From contig JBCBWF010000001.1 in NCBI GenBank assembly GCA_039817245.1, positions 3,019-67,018 of the forward strand: DNA of 64,000 nucleotides, in the 5' to 3' direction. Below are positions 32,660 to 41,595 of this stretch, piece after piece. The translations under genes and the position numbers were made by a program. Within the stretch, counting starts at the first letter, position 1. Every line of letters starts with the position of its first letter. Origin of the DNA: Thermohalobaculum sp039817245 (GTDB lineage Bacteria; Pseudomonadota; Alphaproteobacteria; Rhodobacterales; Rhodobacteraceae). The notes beneath the pieces were generated by a model, which was not told where the DNA came from, ran no database searches, and worked only from the letters and a program-made list of their open reading frames with translations.

Positions 32660-33780
32660 GCGAGGAGACGCTCGAGATCCGGCTCGCGCACAGCTTCCCG
32701 GGGTTTCGCCTCGATCTGGACGTCGCGGCCCCCCCGGGGCTCACAGCGCTCTTCGGGCGCTCCGGCGCGGGAAAGACGACGGTGGTGAACGCCATCGCCG
32801 GGCTGCTGACCCCGCAGTCCGGCCGGATCGCGCTCGGCGCGCAGGTGCTGCTCGACACCGAACGGCGGATCGCGCTGCCCCGACATCGCCGGCGGGTCGG
32901 CTATGTGTTCCAGGAGGCGCGCCTCTTCCCCCATCTCTCGGTGCGCCGGAACCTGCTCTTCGGCCGCCGCTTCGCCCCGCGCGCTGCCCGGGGGCCGGGC
33001 CTGGACGAGGTGGTGAGCCTGCTCGGGATCGGCCATCTCCTCGCCCGCGCCCCGGTCGCCCTCTCCGGCGGTGAGGCGCAGCGCGTCGCGATCGGGCGCG
33101 CGCTCCTGTCTGCCCCGCGGCTTCTCCTGATGGACGAGCCGCTGGCGGCGCTCGACAACGAGCGGCGCGCCGAGATCCTGCCCTATATCGAGCGGCTGCG
33201 GGACAGTTTCGGGCTGCCCATCGTCTATGTCAGCCACTCGGTGCCGGAGATCGCGCGCCTGGCGACGACGATCATCGCGCTCGAAGCGGGGCGCGCCGCG
33301 CGCGCGGGGCCTGCCCCGGAGATCCTCTCCGATCCCGCGAGCTTCCCGCTCCTTGGCCGCCAGGAGGCCGGCGCGGTGCTCACGGCCACGATCCGCGCGC
33401 ATGAGGCGGACGGGCTCAGCCGGCTCGAGGTGAGTGGAGGCACGCTTCTCGTGCCGCGGGTCGGAGAGCCGCCCGGCACGCGCCTGCGCGTGCGGATCCG
33501 CGCGCGCGACGTCATCCTCGCCCGCGAGGCGCCTGTCGGGCTCAGCGCGCTCAACGCCCTGCCCGCCACCGTGGACAGCATCGGCGCGGAGGACGGCCCC
33601 ATCGTCGAGGTTGCGCTGCGCGCCGGCGACGACCGCATCCTCGCGCGTATCACGCGCCGCTCGCTCCGCGCCCTCGATCTCGAGCCCGGTTGCCGTTGCC
33701 ATGCGGTCCTGAAGAGCGTGGCCATCGGCCGGCGCGACCTTGGCGGGTTCGAACCAAATCACAACTTGGCGGCCGATTGA
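32656..33780 (+). CDS. modC: molybdate ABC ATPase ModC
   Basis: The product has 374 residues with Walker A FGRSGAGKTTVVNAIAGLL, signature LSGGEAQRVAIGRALL, Walker B LLLMDEPLAALD and switch His in YVSHSVPE. The C-terminal Mop/TOBE domain (about 295-365) would bind molybdate and can regulate transport. The ATG at 32656 overlaps modB. No separate modE gene is seen nearby. Confidence 0.92.
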   Translation: MSEETLEIRLAHSFPGFRLDLDVAAPPGLTALFGRSGAGKTTVVNAIAGLLTPQSGRIALGAQVLLDTERRIALPRHRRRVGYVFQEARLFPHLSVRRNLLFGRRFAPRAARGPGLDEVVSLLGIGHLLARAPVALSGGEAQRVAIGRALLSAPRLLLMDEPLAALDNERRAEILPYIERLRDSFGLPIVYVSHSVPEIARLATTIIALEAGRAARAGPAPEILSDPASFPLLGRQEAGAVLTATIRAHEADGLSRLEVSGGTLLVPRVGEPPGTRLRVRIRARDVILAREAPVGLSALNALPATVDSIGAEDGPIVEVALRAGDDRILARITRRSLRALDLEPGCRCHAVLKSVAIGRRDLGGFEPNHNLAAD

Positions 33781-33816
33781 CGCAGTATTGACCTCGGCGT
33801 CACCCTTATGCAAACT

Positions 33817-33834
33817 GTTCACATATTGGTGAAC
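33817..33834. promoter_or_regulatory. GTTCAC-N6-GTGAAC palindrome before the porin
   Basis: A perfect 6-bp dyad with a 6-base AT spacer lies in a 236-bp AT-rich region between modC and the porin gene. It is about 180 bases before the porin start. The shape suits a dimeric regulator binding site; no family consensus is recognised with confidence. Confidence 0.45.
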
Positions 33835-34016
33835 TTATTACTGTCGATTCGGATCCTCATCGGGACTTTCAATAGACGTTTATTTGATTTCCTGACATCA
33901 TCAACTGTCGCAGTCCCTCCCTAGCGTGACCGGCATGTGTGGGGTTCGGGCCTTCCACCCGCCCGACCCCGAAGCCCGACGGCGGCATCAAGCCGCCCAG
34001 ACATGCCGAGGGATCC

Positions 34017-35342
34017 ATGACCATTCACGCCAAACCGGCGCCGTTGCGTCTTGCCGTCACCGCGCTCGCGCTTTGCCTGCCGCTGCTCGCCGCGCCTGCC
34101 GCCGCTCAGTCCGTCCGCGACGAGATCGAAGCGCTGCGCCGCCAGGTGGACGAGGCCAATCGCGCGCTCGAAGCCGCCCTGCAGCGTATCGACGAGCTCG
34201 AAACCAAGCAGGAGGAGACGCAGGAGCAGGTCGCGGAGATCCCGAAGCCGCGCGTGCGCCCGGGCCGCAAGAACGTCGATCTCGAGGTCTATGGCCACAT
34301 CAACCAGGCTTTCGCCTATTTCGACAACGGCCAGACCTCGCGGTTCGACGTGGTCGACAACGACAACTCCGGCTCTCGCCTGGGCTTCCGCGGCCGCTAC
34401 AAGTCGGGTGACTGGTCGGCCGGTGTGCGCCTGGAGGCGAGCTTCGAGGTCAACACGACCGACGAGCTGACCTTCGACAGCGACAGCGATCTCGGCACCC
34501 TGGCCTCCTCGGACGACGGCGAATCCGATTTCCTCAGCGTCCGCCACGCCGATACCTTCTTCAGCCACAAGGACTACGGCACGATCAGCCTGGGCTTCGG
34601 GCCGATCGCGACCGAGGGCGTCTCGGAGACCGATCTCTCCGGCACCACGCTGATCTCCGAGTCGGATGTGGACGACATCGGCGGCGAGTTCCAGTTCGGC
34701 AACGACGACAACGCGCAGCTCGGCTCGGGCTTCGAGGTGGACGACTTCTTCTCGAACCTCGATGGCAGCCGCGACAGCCGCATCCGCTACGCAACCCCCC
34801 GCTTCGCGGGCGTGCAGGGTGTCGTGGCCATGCGCGTCGACGACGACGAGAACGGCGTCGGCCAGTTCTTCCCGGACGCCTCGCTCAACTACGAGGGCGA
34901 GGTCTCCGGCTTCGAGGTCGAGGCGCAGGGCGGCTACCGTCGCGAGGACGGCTCGAACACCTTCATCGCCTCGGCGTCCACCCTCGCCCCCTTCGGCACC
35001 AGCCTCACCCTCGGCGGCGGCGTGGAAACCTTCGACGGCACGAACCCGCCGGACGCGGAGAACTTCGTCTTCGTGAAGCTCGGCCAGCAGCTCGATCTCT
35101 TCGAGTTCGGCAAGACCAAGTTCTCGGTGGATTTCTTCCGCGGACAGGACAACAGCCAGGCCGATCCGTTCACCGGCGAGCAGACCGAGGCGATCTCGGT
35201 CGGCGGCGGCGTCGTGCAGGAAGTGAAGCCGCTCGGCGCGGAGGTCTTCGCCGCGGGCCGCTTCTATGATGTCGATATCGGCGACGGCACGGACACGGAC
35301 AGCCTCTTCGTGCTCTTCACCGGTGCGCGGGTGCGGTTCTGA
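34017..35342 (+). CDS. acidic outer-membrane porin with N-terminal coiled coil
   Basis: The product has 441 residues. A signal peptide (about 31 residues, ending AAPAAAQ) is followed by a coiled coil, about 32-72 (EIEALRRQVDEANRALEAAL), as in porins that grip peptidoglycan. The beta-barrel then begins at LEVYGHINQAFAYF and ends with the classical terminal aromatic in ARVRF. The barrel is unusually rich in Asp and Glu (for example RVDDDENGVG), which suggests a marine or salt-adapted host or cation preference. It opens a 26-bp-scale spaced unit with a small lipoprotein gene downstream. Confidence 0.85.
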   Translation: MTIHAKPAPLRLAVTALALCLPLLAAPAAAQSVRDEIEALRRQVDEANRALEAALQRIDELETKQEETQEQVAEIPKPRVRPGRKNVDLEVYGHINQAFAYFDNGQTSRFDVVDNDNSGSRLGFRGRYKSGDWSAGVRLEASFEVNTTDELTFDSDSDLGTLASSDDGESDFLSVRHADTFFSHKDYGTISLGFGPIATEGVSETDLSGTTLISESDVDDIGGEFQFGNDDNAQLGSGFEVDDFFSNLDGSRDSRIRYATPRFAGVQGVVAMRVDDDENGVGQFFPDASLNYEGEVSGFEVEAQGGYRREDGSNTFIASASTLAPFGTSLTLGGGVETFDGTNPPDAENFVFVKLGQQLDLFEFGKTKFSVDFFRGQDNSQADPFTGEQTEAISVGGGVVQEVKPLGAEVFAAGRFYDVDIGDGTDTDSLFVLFTGARVRF

Positions 35343-35401
35343 TGGCAGGATCACGCAACGCGCCGGGCACCAGGATGCCCCGCCGGAAGGGAGGCTCGGC
35401 C

Positions 35402-35692
35402 ATGGTTGGTAGCAGGCGGCCATTCGCAGGCCTTCTCGGCGCGGCCCTGCTCCTCGCCGGCTGCAGCGACATCCCGGTGGAACCGGCCGAGCCGGCCACC
35501 TGGAGCAAGGATATCTGCAACGACTGCGGCCCCGGCCTTCTCACCGACGAGCGCGGGACCTTCTCGCTCAGCGATGAGATCTGGGGCGTGGACGAGCCGG
35601 CGGAGCAGGCGCCGGTGCAGCCGACCAAGCGCCGCGCGCTCTTTCAGGAGACCGAGACGGGCCTCTATGTCCGTGTCGCGCCGATCGAATGA
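35402..35692 (+). CDS. small predicted lipoprotein
   Basis: The product has 96 residues. Its signal peptide ends in a lipobox, ALLLAGCSD, so the mature protein would be lipid-anchored at Cys. The rest is short and acidic with a pair of cysteines in DICNDCGPGL. No known family is recognised. GGGAGG precedes the ATG at 35402. It begins 59 bases after the porin stop and may help porin assembly; that is only suggested by position. Confidence 0.65.
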   Translation: MVGSRRPFAGLLGAALLLAGCSDIPVEPAEPATWSKDICNDCGPGLLTDERGTFSLSDEIWGVDEPAEQAPVQPTKRRALFQETETGLYVRVAPIE

Positions 35693-35933
35693 GCTGAGCG
35701 GGGCCGAACTGCGCTGAAGCGGGACGTTAGCGCGGAGATCGCGCCACAGCCTGTACCGCTTTGGCGCAGAACGCTCCTTGCGACCGGGCACGACTCGACG
35801 CTCGGCAATCCTTGACGCTATTGTCCGGCCAAGCGGTTTCTGTCGCCGCTGGCGCGGAGCATTGCGGCATGCCGTGTCAGGACGGCCGAGGCTGCCTCTT
35901 GCAGGGTCCGCCTGCAGACGAGGAGCGCCCTTC

Positions 35934-36839
35934 GTGCCAAAGCTCGCCATCCTGCTGCCCGACATTGTGGACAGCACGCCGCTCTACATCGCTCGCGGAG
36001 ACGACGCGGCGCTGAAGGAGATCGGCCGCTGCCTCGACATGATGCGCGGCGTGATCCAGGATCTCGGCGGTCGCTGCGTGCACACCAAGGGCGACGACAT
36101 CCTGAGCGTGTTCGAGGACCCGGCCGCGGCACTCGAGGCGGGCGACGAGATCCTCAACGAAACCGCCGACGACATGCTGAAGATCCATGCGGGCCTCCAT
36201 TTCGGCAGCGTGATCGAGGCGCGCGGCGCGGTCTTCGGCGAGGCGGTCATCCTCTGCGCCCGGCTTGCCAGCATGGCCAAGCCCGGGGAGCTGCTGGCCA
36301 GCCGCGCCTTCGTGGACGCGCTCGGCGAGGACCATCCGACGAGCCTGCGCCGCATCGATCCGATCCTGCCCAAAGGGAGCACGCGGCGCGTGCCGGTGTT
36401 CTCGCTGACCGTGAACCCGGATGCCCGGCTCCACCACACCGATCTGGATTTCGGCAATCCGGTGCTGCGCAGCATCGCCAATACGGGGACCAACTCCGGT
36501 CTCGGCGCCGCGCATCCGGACGCGCAGCTGCGCCTCGAGCATTATGGCGAGGAGCATCTCCTGTCATCGGACAAGCTCTTCGTCTTCGGCCGCGCGCCGG
36601 AATGCGATCTCGTCGCGCGCGCGCCCTGGGTGTCGCGCCGGCATGCGACGATCGCCTTGAAGCGCGGCCGGATCGAGCTCAGCGACCAGAGCTCGCTCGG
36701 CACCTATGTGCTGCTGGCGGGAAGCACGCAGTTCCATGTGCACCGCGAAACCGTGATCCTGCCCAGCGAGGGCGTGATCTCACCGGTGCTGAAGGCGACG
36801 GATGAGCGCGCCGAACTGCTCCGCTTCTCGCTCGTCTGA
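35934..36839 (+). CDS. class III nucleotide cyclase domain fused to an FHA domain
   Basis: The product is 301 residues from a GTG preceded by GAGGAGCG. The N-terminal cyclase homology domain (about 1-170) starts LAILLPDIVDSTPLY, with a metal-binding Asp, and continues HTKGDDILSVF with the second acidic site, then HAGLHFGSVIEARGAVFGEA. The C-terminal FHA domain (about 205-300) shows FVFGRAPECDLVARAPWVSRRHATI, with the Ser-Arg-Arg-His that reads phosphothreonine. It has no membrane segment. Cyclase activity is plausible but should be tested; the product could be cAMP or cGMP. A predicted cyclic-nucleotide phosphodiesterase is convergent, 57 bp downstream. Confidence 0.82.
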   Translation: MPKLAILLPDIVDSTPLYIARGDDAALKEIGRCLDMMRGVIQDLGGRCVHTKGDDILSVFEDPAAALEAGDEILNETADDMLKIHAGLHFGSVIEARGAVFGEAVILCARLASMAKPGELLASRAFVDALGEDHPTSLRRIDPILPKGSTRRVPVFSLTVNPDARLHHTDLDFGNPVLRSIANTGTNSGLGAAHPDAQLRLEHYGEEHLLSSDKLFVFGRAPECDLVARAPWVSRRHATIALKRGRIELSDQSSLGTYVLLAGSTQFHVHRETVILPSEGVISPVLKATDERAELLRFSLV

Positions 36840-36896
36840 GCCGCCCGCTCAGCGCGTCATGGCGAGACACGCGCATCCCGCAGGCGGCGCACCGCG

Positions 36897-37742
36897 CTAA
36901 TCGGCATAGCCGAAGAACGGGAAGGGGCCAGGATGGACGTCGATGAAGCTCACGCTCGAGGTGAGCCGCCCCAACGGATCCTCGGCCACGGGCTCCCAGA
37001 CATGGAGAAGCGCCGCGCCGGGCTCGAGCCGGAAGGCGGGTTCCGCGCCCGGGGCGTGACAGAGGGCGACGGCATGCGCCGGCGCCGGCGCGATCGCCAT
37101 GCTCACCCCCTGCTGGGCGCAGAGGATACTGCGATGCACATGCCCGCAGGCGAGCAGCAGGACGCAGGGATGGCGCGCGGCCAGATCGATCAGCGCATCG
37201 CCGTTGCGCAGGCGCTGCACGTCCATATGCCCGATGCCCGTGTCGAAAGGCGGGTGGTGCATGAAGACCAGCGTCGGCAACGCCTCGGTGAGGAGCTCCG
37301 TCTCCAGCCAGACGAGTTGGTCGTGCGAGAGCATCCCGTGCGGCGCGCCCGGCACCGTGGTGTCGAGCCCGATGAGCCGCATCGATCCGACCCGTGCGGC
37401 CCAGTCCATCGGGCCGGGACCGGGCGGCAGATGCGTCGTCTCGACGAAGGCCGCACGCATGCCGTCGCGCGTGTCGTGATTGCCCGGAAGCAGGAAGAGG
37501 CGGTCGCGGAGCGGCGCAGTCAGGGCCCGGAAGGCGCGGTAGGCCGCCGCCGATCCGTCCTCCGCCACATCGCCGGAAACGACGATGGCGTCGATCGCGC
37601 CACAATCCTCCTCCAGCGCGGACACATGGGCGACCATGCGGGCGAGCGCATCGGCCGTATCGACCTTGCCGTAAGCGAGCACACCGGGCGGGCAGATATG
37701 CGTGTCGGAGATCTGCAGGATACGCACGCGTCGTTCGCTCAT
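36897..37742 (-). CDS. CpdA-like metallophosphoesterase
   Basis: The product has 281 residues with the calcineurin-like motifs QISDTHIC, VVSGDVAEDG, LLPGNHDTRDG, VFMHHPPFDTG and ACGHVHRS, the full dimetal set of class III cyclic-nucleotide phosphodiesterases. The start overlaps the stop of the upstream ABC ATPase gene (ATGA), so it is the last gene of an importer operon. That placement suggests hydrolysis of an imported phosphodiester rather than cAMP control, although a cyclase gene is its other neighbour. Cytoplasmic; no signal peptide. Confidence 0.85.
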   Translation of the reverse strand: MSERRVRILQISDTHICPPGVLAYGKVDTADALARMVAHVSALEEDCGAIDAIVVSGDVAEDGSAAAYRAFRALTAPLRDRLFLLPGNHDTRDGMRAAFVETTHLPPGPGPMDWAARVGSMRLIGLDTTVPGAPHGMLSHDQLVWLETELLTEALPTLVFMHHPPFDTGIGHMDVQRLRNGDALIDLAARHPCVLLLACGHVHRSILCAQQGVSMAIAPAPAHAVALCHAPGAEPAFRLEPGAALLHVWEPVAEDPLGRLTSSVSFIDVHPGPFPFFGYAD

Positions 37743-38824
37743 CGGCCGTCTCCATTGGTCTTCTCGTCGGCCTCCGGCGCGAGAAACAGCATGTCGCGCG
37801 GTGCGATGGAGAGGCCGACACGGCTGCCCTCGCCCGGCACCTCGGCCCCCGGTGCATCCACCGTGAGCGGCCCCTCCGCCGCGCCTTCGACGACAAGCCG
37901 GCAGCGCCCGCCGAGAAAGAGCGCGCGCCGGACCGTGCCCTGCAGGCTCGCCCCCTCCGGCGCCGCGAGCGCGATGGCCTCGGGGCGGACGAAGACAGCG
38001 CGGTCGGCAGCCGCACCCTCCGGCAAGGCGAGGCTGCCGCCGGGCAGATGCAGCCGCCCCTCGCCGACCCGGCCGCCGAGCGCATTCGCACCGCCGACGA
38101 AACGGGCGACGAAGGCGTCGGCCGGCTGGCTGTAGAGGATGCGCGGCGGCGCAAGCTGGCGCACCCGGCCCGCATCGAGCACCGCCACGCGATCCGCGAT
38201 CGCCATGGCCTCCGACTGATCGTGGGTCACGAAGACCGCGGTGGTGCCGAGGCGGCGGAGAAGCTCCGCCAGCTCGTCGCGCAGCGCCTCGCGCAGGCCC
38301 GCATCGAGGGCGGAGAGCGGCTCGTCCAGCAACAGCGCGCGGGGCCGCACGGCAACGGCCCGCGCGAGGGCCACGCGCTGGCGCTGGCCGCCGGAGAGCG
38401 CGGTGACCCGCCGGTCCGCCAGCTCCGCGATCCGGCAGAGCGCGAGGACTTCGGCGACCCGCGCTTCCGCCTCGCCGCGCGCCACGCGCTGCACGCGGAG
38501 CCCGTAGCCGACATTTCCCCGCACCGTCAGGTTGGGGAAGAGGGCGTAGGACTGGAAGACCATGCCGACGCGCCGGCGCTCGATCGGCACCGCGGTCACG
38601 TCCTCGCCGTCGAAGCATACGGAGCCGCCCGGGTCCGGCGCCGCAAGCCCCGCAATGATGCGCAGCATCGTGGTCTTGCCGCAGCCCGAGGGACCGAGCA
38701 GCGCCAGGATCTCACCGGTCGCGATCTCCAGATCCGTGGGCAGCAGCGCCCGTGCGCCCCCTGAAAAGGTCTTCGCGCAGGACCGAAGGCTGATCGCTGC
38801 CCCGCTTCGCGCCCGTTCGGTCAT
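37739..38824 (-). CDS. ABC transporter ATPase, Fe/2-aminoethylphosphonate type
   Basis: The product has 361 residues with Walker A GPSGCGKTTMLRIIAGL, signature LSGGQRQRVALARAVA, Walker B LLLDEPLSALD and the switch His in FVTHDQSEAMAI. A TOBE domain follows (about 285-350). It overlaps the upstream permease and downstream phosphodiesterase genes by four bases each. It powers the importer formed with the permeases at 38821 and 39611 and the binding protein at 40481. Confidence 0.92.
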   Translation of the reverse strand: MTERARSGAAISLRSCAKTFSGGARALLPTDLEIATGEILALLGPSGCGKTTMLRIIAGLAAPDPGGSVCFDGEDVTAVPIERRRVGMVFQSYALFPNLTVRGNVGYGLRVQRVARGEAEARVAEVLALCRIAELADRRVTALSGGQRQRVALARAVAVRPRALLLDEPLSALDAGLREALRDELAELLRRLGTTAVFVTHDQSEAMAIADRVAVLDAGRVRQLAPPRILYSQPADAFVARFVGGANALGGRVGEGRLHLPGGSLALPEGAAADRAVFVRPEAIALAAPEGASLQGTVRRALFLGGRCRLVVEGAAEGPLTVDAPGAEVPGEGSRVGLSIAPRDMLFLAPEADEKTNGDGR

Positions 38825-39609
38825 TGCACCCGCCCTGCCCGCGCGGCTGCGAGCTGCATCGCGGCCAGAAGCGGCGCGATCATCACGAAGAACACCAGCG
38901 TATAGGCCGAGGCGATCTCGAGGCGCATCGACGCGTAGCTGTCCGCCAGCCCCACCGGCAAAGTCTTGGTGAGCGGCGTGTGCAGCATCCAGGTGAGGTT
39001 GAACTCGCCCACCGAAAGCGTGACCACCGTCAGCGAGCCGGCGAGGATCCCCGGCACCGCGTTCGGCACGGCAACGGTCCAGAAGCGCTGCCAGGGCGTG
39101 GCGCCGAGGGAGGCCGCGCTCTCCTCCATCGCCTCGAGATCGATCACGGCGAAGACCGCCATGACGGCGCGGATCATGAAGGGCAGTGTGTAGAGCACAT
39201 GTCCAACGAGGATAAAGAGCCAGGAGAGGCGGAACTCGGAGAACCCGCCGTAGAGCTGCAGCAGCGCGAGGGCCAGCGCCAGGCCGGGGATCGCGACCGG
39301 CAGCGCGACCACCTCCTCGATTGCGCGCGCGAGCGGGCCTCGCAGCTTGGTGAGCGCCCAGGCCGCCGGCACGCCGATCACCAGCGTGAGGAGGAGGCAG
39401 GCCAGCGCGATGCGGAGCGAGAGCCAGATACTGTCCGCATAGAGCCGCCAGACCTCCCCGACCCATTTCAGGGTGAGCCCGCTCGAGAGGCCGCGAAAAT
39501 AGTTCTCCGTCACGCCCGCGAGAATGGACATCACCGCCGGCACGATGAGAAAGGCAGCGGCCAGAAGCGTGACGCCGAGCTGCAGGGCGAAGATCGGGCG
39601 TGAGCGCAT
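38821..39609 (-). CDS. ABC transporter permease (second)
   Basis: An inner-membrane protein of 262 residues with six predicted helices and the EAA loop EAMEESAASLGATPWQRFWT. The ATG at 39609 lies two bases before the end of the upstream permease gene, and the gene overlaps the ATPase gene start at its 3' end. It belongs to the AfuB/PhnU-like permease group of iron and phosphonate importers. Confidence 0.9.
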   Translation of the reverse strand: MRSRPIFALQLGVTLLAAAFLIVPAVMSILAGVTENYFRGLSSGLTLKWVGEVWRLYADSIWLSLRIALACLLLTLVIGVPAAWALTKLRGPLARAIEEVVALPVAIPGLALALALLQLYGGFSEFRLSWLFILVGHVLYTLPFMIRAVMAVFAVIDLEAMEESAASLGATPWQRFWTVAVPNAVPGILAGSLTVVTLSVGEFNLTWMLHTPLTKTLPVGLADSYASMRLEIASAYTLVFFVMIAPLLAAMQLAAARAGRVQ

Positions 39610-39610
39610 C

Positions 39611-40417
39611 TCAGCCCCCCGCCGCCACAGTGTCGCCCGCGAGGCTCCGCGCCAGCAGCAGAAGCGCCCAGGTGACGATGCCGAGCACCACGGAGAGCGC
39701 CGCCGCCGTTGCGATATTCGCCGAGAGCGTGAACTCGGTGTAGATGACCATCGCCAGCACATCGATATCCGTGGCCAGCGTGAAGGCGGTGCCGAAAGCG
39801 CCCATGGCGGTGGCGAAGGCGATCGCGCCGGAGGCGATGAGCGCGGGCGCGAGGCCCGGCAGGATCACGTCGCGCAACACCGCGAAGGGCGGCGCGCCGA
39901 GCGACCGGGCAGCTTCCTCCAGCGCGGGATCGAGCTTCTCCGCCGCGGCCATCACCGTGAGCAGCACTCTCGGTATCGAGAAATAGAGGTAGCCGAGGAA
40001 GAGCCCGGTCAGCGAATAGGCGAACACGGCGCGGGTGCCGAGCAGTTCGCGGCTGACGGTGTTCAGAAGGCCCTGCCGGCCGGCCAGCAGGATGATCATG
40101 AAGCCGACCACCACGCCCGGCAGCGCGAGCGGAAAAGTGAGCGCCGCGATCAGCGGCTGGCGCCCGGGAAAGCGGTGGCGCGAGAGCAGAAGCGCCGCGG
40201 TCGTGGAGACCGCCAGCGCAGCGACGGTCACGGCCGCGGAGACCAGCACCGTGTCGCGCAGAGCAGCGAGGTAGCGCGGATTGGTCAGCACCTCGAGATA
40301 GAGCGCAGCGCCTGCCTCGCCCTCGGTCGAGGCGAGCACGAGCCGCACCAGCGGCAGCGCAAGGAAGAGGAGCCCGAAGACACCGAGCGGTGCGAGCATC
40401 AGCAGTAGGATACGCAT
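39611..40417 (-). CDS. ABC transporter permease (first)
   Basis: An inner-membrane protein of 268 residues with about six helices. The EAA loop reads LEEAARSLGAPPFAVLRDVI. It lies 63 bp after the binding-protein gene and directly precedes the second permease. Together they form a heterodimeric membrane channel. Confidence 0.9.
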   Translation of the reverse strand: MRILLLMLAPLGVFGLLFLALPLVRLVLASTEGEAGAALYLEVLTNPRYLAALRDTVLVSAAVTVAALAVSTTAALLLSRHRFPGRQPLIAALTFPLALPGVVVGFMIILLAGRQGLLNTVSRELLGTRAVFAYSLTGLFLGYLYFSIPRVLLTVMAAAEKLDPALEEAARSLGAPPFAVLRDVILPGLAPALIASGAIAFATAMGAFGTAFTLATDIDVLAMVIYTEFTLSANIATAAALSVVLGIVTWALLLLARSLAGDTVAAGG

Positions 40418-40480
40418 GCTGTCCCCTCCCCTTCGCGCCAGGCGAGAAAGACGGGCGGGCTGAGCGCCCGCCCGCTCAGC

Positions 40481-41488
40481 TCACTCGACTTCCGAGAGAT
40501 AACGCTCGCCGAAGCCGGCCTGGACCTTCTCCATCTTCGCGTAGTCCACCGGCTTGGCGCGCTCGTACTCGCTGTCCGGCAGGAACTTGTTGGCCACTTC
40601 CTCCGGCAGCTCGACCGGGCGGGCGGGCTTCAGATACGCGTTGGTCCAGATCGCCTGGCCCTTGTCCGACATGATGAAGTCCAGCATCTGCTGGCCCTTC
40701 TCCGGGTTCGGGCCGTTCGCCACGAGGCTCATCACATACGGCACCACCACCGAGCCCTCGCAGGGCAGCACGAACTCGAAGTTGCCGTCTTCGGTGTATT
40801 TCGCGCGGTAGGCGTTGAAGTCGTAATCGAAGAGGATCGGGATCTCGCCGGAGACGACGCGGGCATACGAGGTCTGCTTCGGCACGATCGGGTCGTTCTT
40901 GCCGAGGTCGTTGAAGTACTTGATCGCGGCGTCGAAGTTGTCGAGATCGCCGCCGAAGGCCCGGTTCACGGCCACCGCACCGGCATAGCCCACGAAGGCC
41001 GAGGACGGGTCGAGATAGCCGACCATGCCCTCATAGTCGGGCTTGGTGAGATCGGCCCAGCAGGCCGGCACCGGCGCACCGCCGAGAGCGTCGACATTCA
41101 CGAACAGGCCGAGCGTGCCGTAGTGCACGGTGAACCAGCGGCCCTCGGGATCCTTCAGACCCTCCGGGATCTCGTCCCAGCCGGCCGGCTTGTAGGCGGT
41201 GGCCACGCCCTCGTCGCCCGCCTTGATGCCGAAGGTCACGCCGTAATAGGCGATGTCGGCCACCGGGGCCTCCTTCTCGGCGAGAAGCTGGCTGAGCGTC
41301 TGGCCCGAATTCTTGTTGTCGTGCGGCATCGCGATGCCGAGCTCGGCCTCGATCGCCTCCAGCATCGAGGCCCAGTCGGCCCATTGCGGCGGGCAGTTGT
41401 AGCAGATCGCGTCGGCCGCGGAGGCGGGGGCGACGGGACCGGCGAGGCAGACGACGGCGAGGGCGGTGGCAGCGGTGATGTTGCGCAT
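40481..41488 (-). CDS. periplasmic solute-binding protein, Fe/phosphonate-type
   Basis: The product has 335 residues with a signal peptide (to about residue 24, ending APASAAD). Mature features are AICYNCPPQWADW, with a Cys pair near the N-terminus, then YYGVTFGIKAGDEG and VPYVMSLVANGPNPEKGQQM. The fold is that of periplasmic binding proteins family II (AfuA/PhnS-like). The nature of the ligand is uncertain. A phosphodiesterase at the end of the same operon hints at a phosphorylated diester such as a glycerophosphodiester. Confidence 0.88.
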   Translation of the reverse strand: MRNITAATALAVVCLAGPVAPASAADAICYNCPPQWADWASMLEAIEAELGIAMPHDNKNSGQTLSQLLAEKEAPVADIAYYGVTFGIKAGDEGVATAYKPAGWDEIPEGLKDPEGRWFTVHYGTLGLFVNVDALGGAPVPACWADLTKPDYEGMVGYLDPSSAFVGYAGAVAVNRAFGGDLDNFDAAIKYFNDLGKNDPIVPKQTSYARVVSGEIPILFDYDFNAYRAKYTEDGNFEFVLPCEGSVVVPYVMSLVANGPNPEKGQQMLDFIMSDKGQAIWTNAYLKPARPVELPEEVANKFLPDSEYERAKPVDYAKMEKVQAGFGERYLSEVE

Positions 41489-41595
41489 CGGGGCTCTCCC
41501 TGGGGTTCGCGACAGTATGGATCGGAAGGGGGTCGGCGGTTGCGTCTATCGGTCGTTGCGTCGGTCGTTCGGGTGGCGGAGCGCCGCGGGGGCGC

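Noticed and set aside
33746..33755. GGTTCGAACC resembling a tRNA T-loop
   Set aside because: It lies inside the end of modC and no acceptor stem, anticodon arm or D arm can be formed around it.
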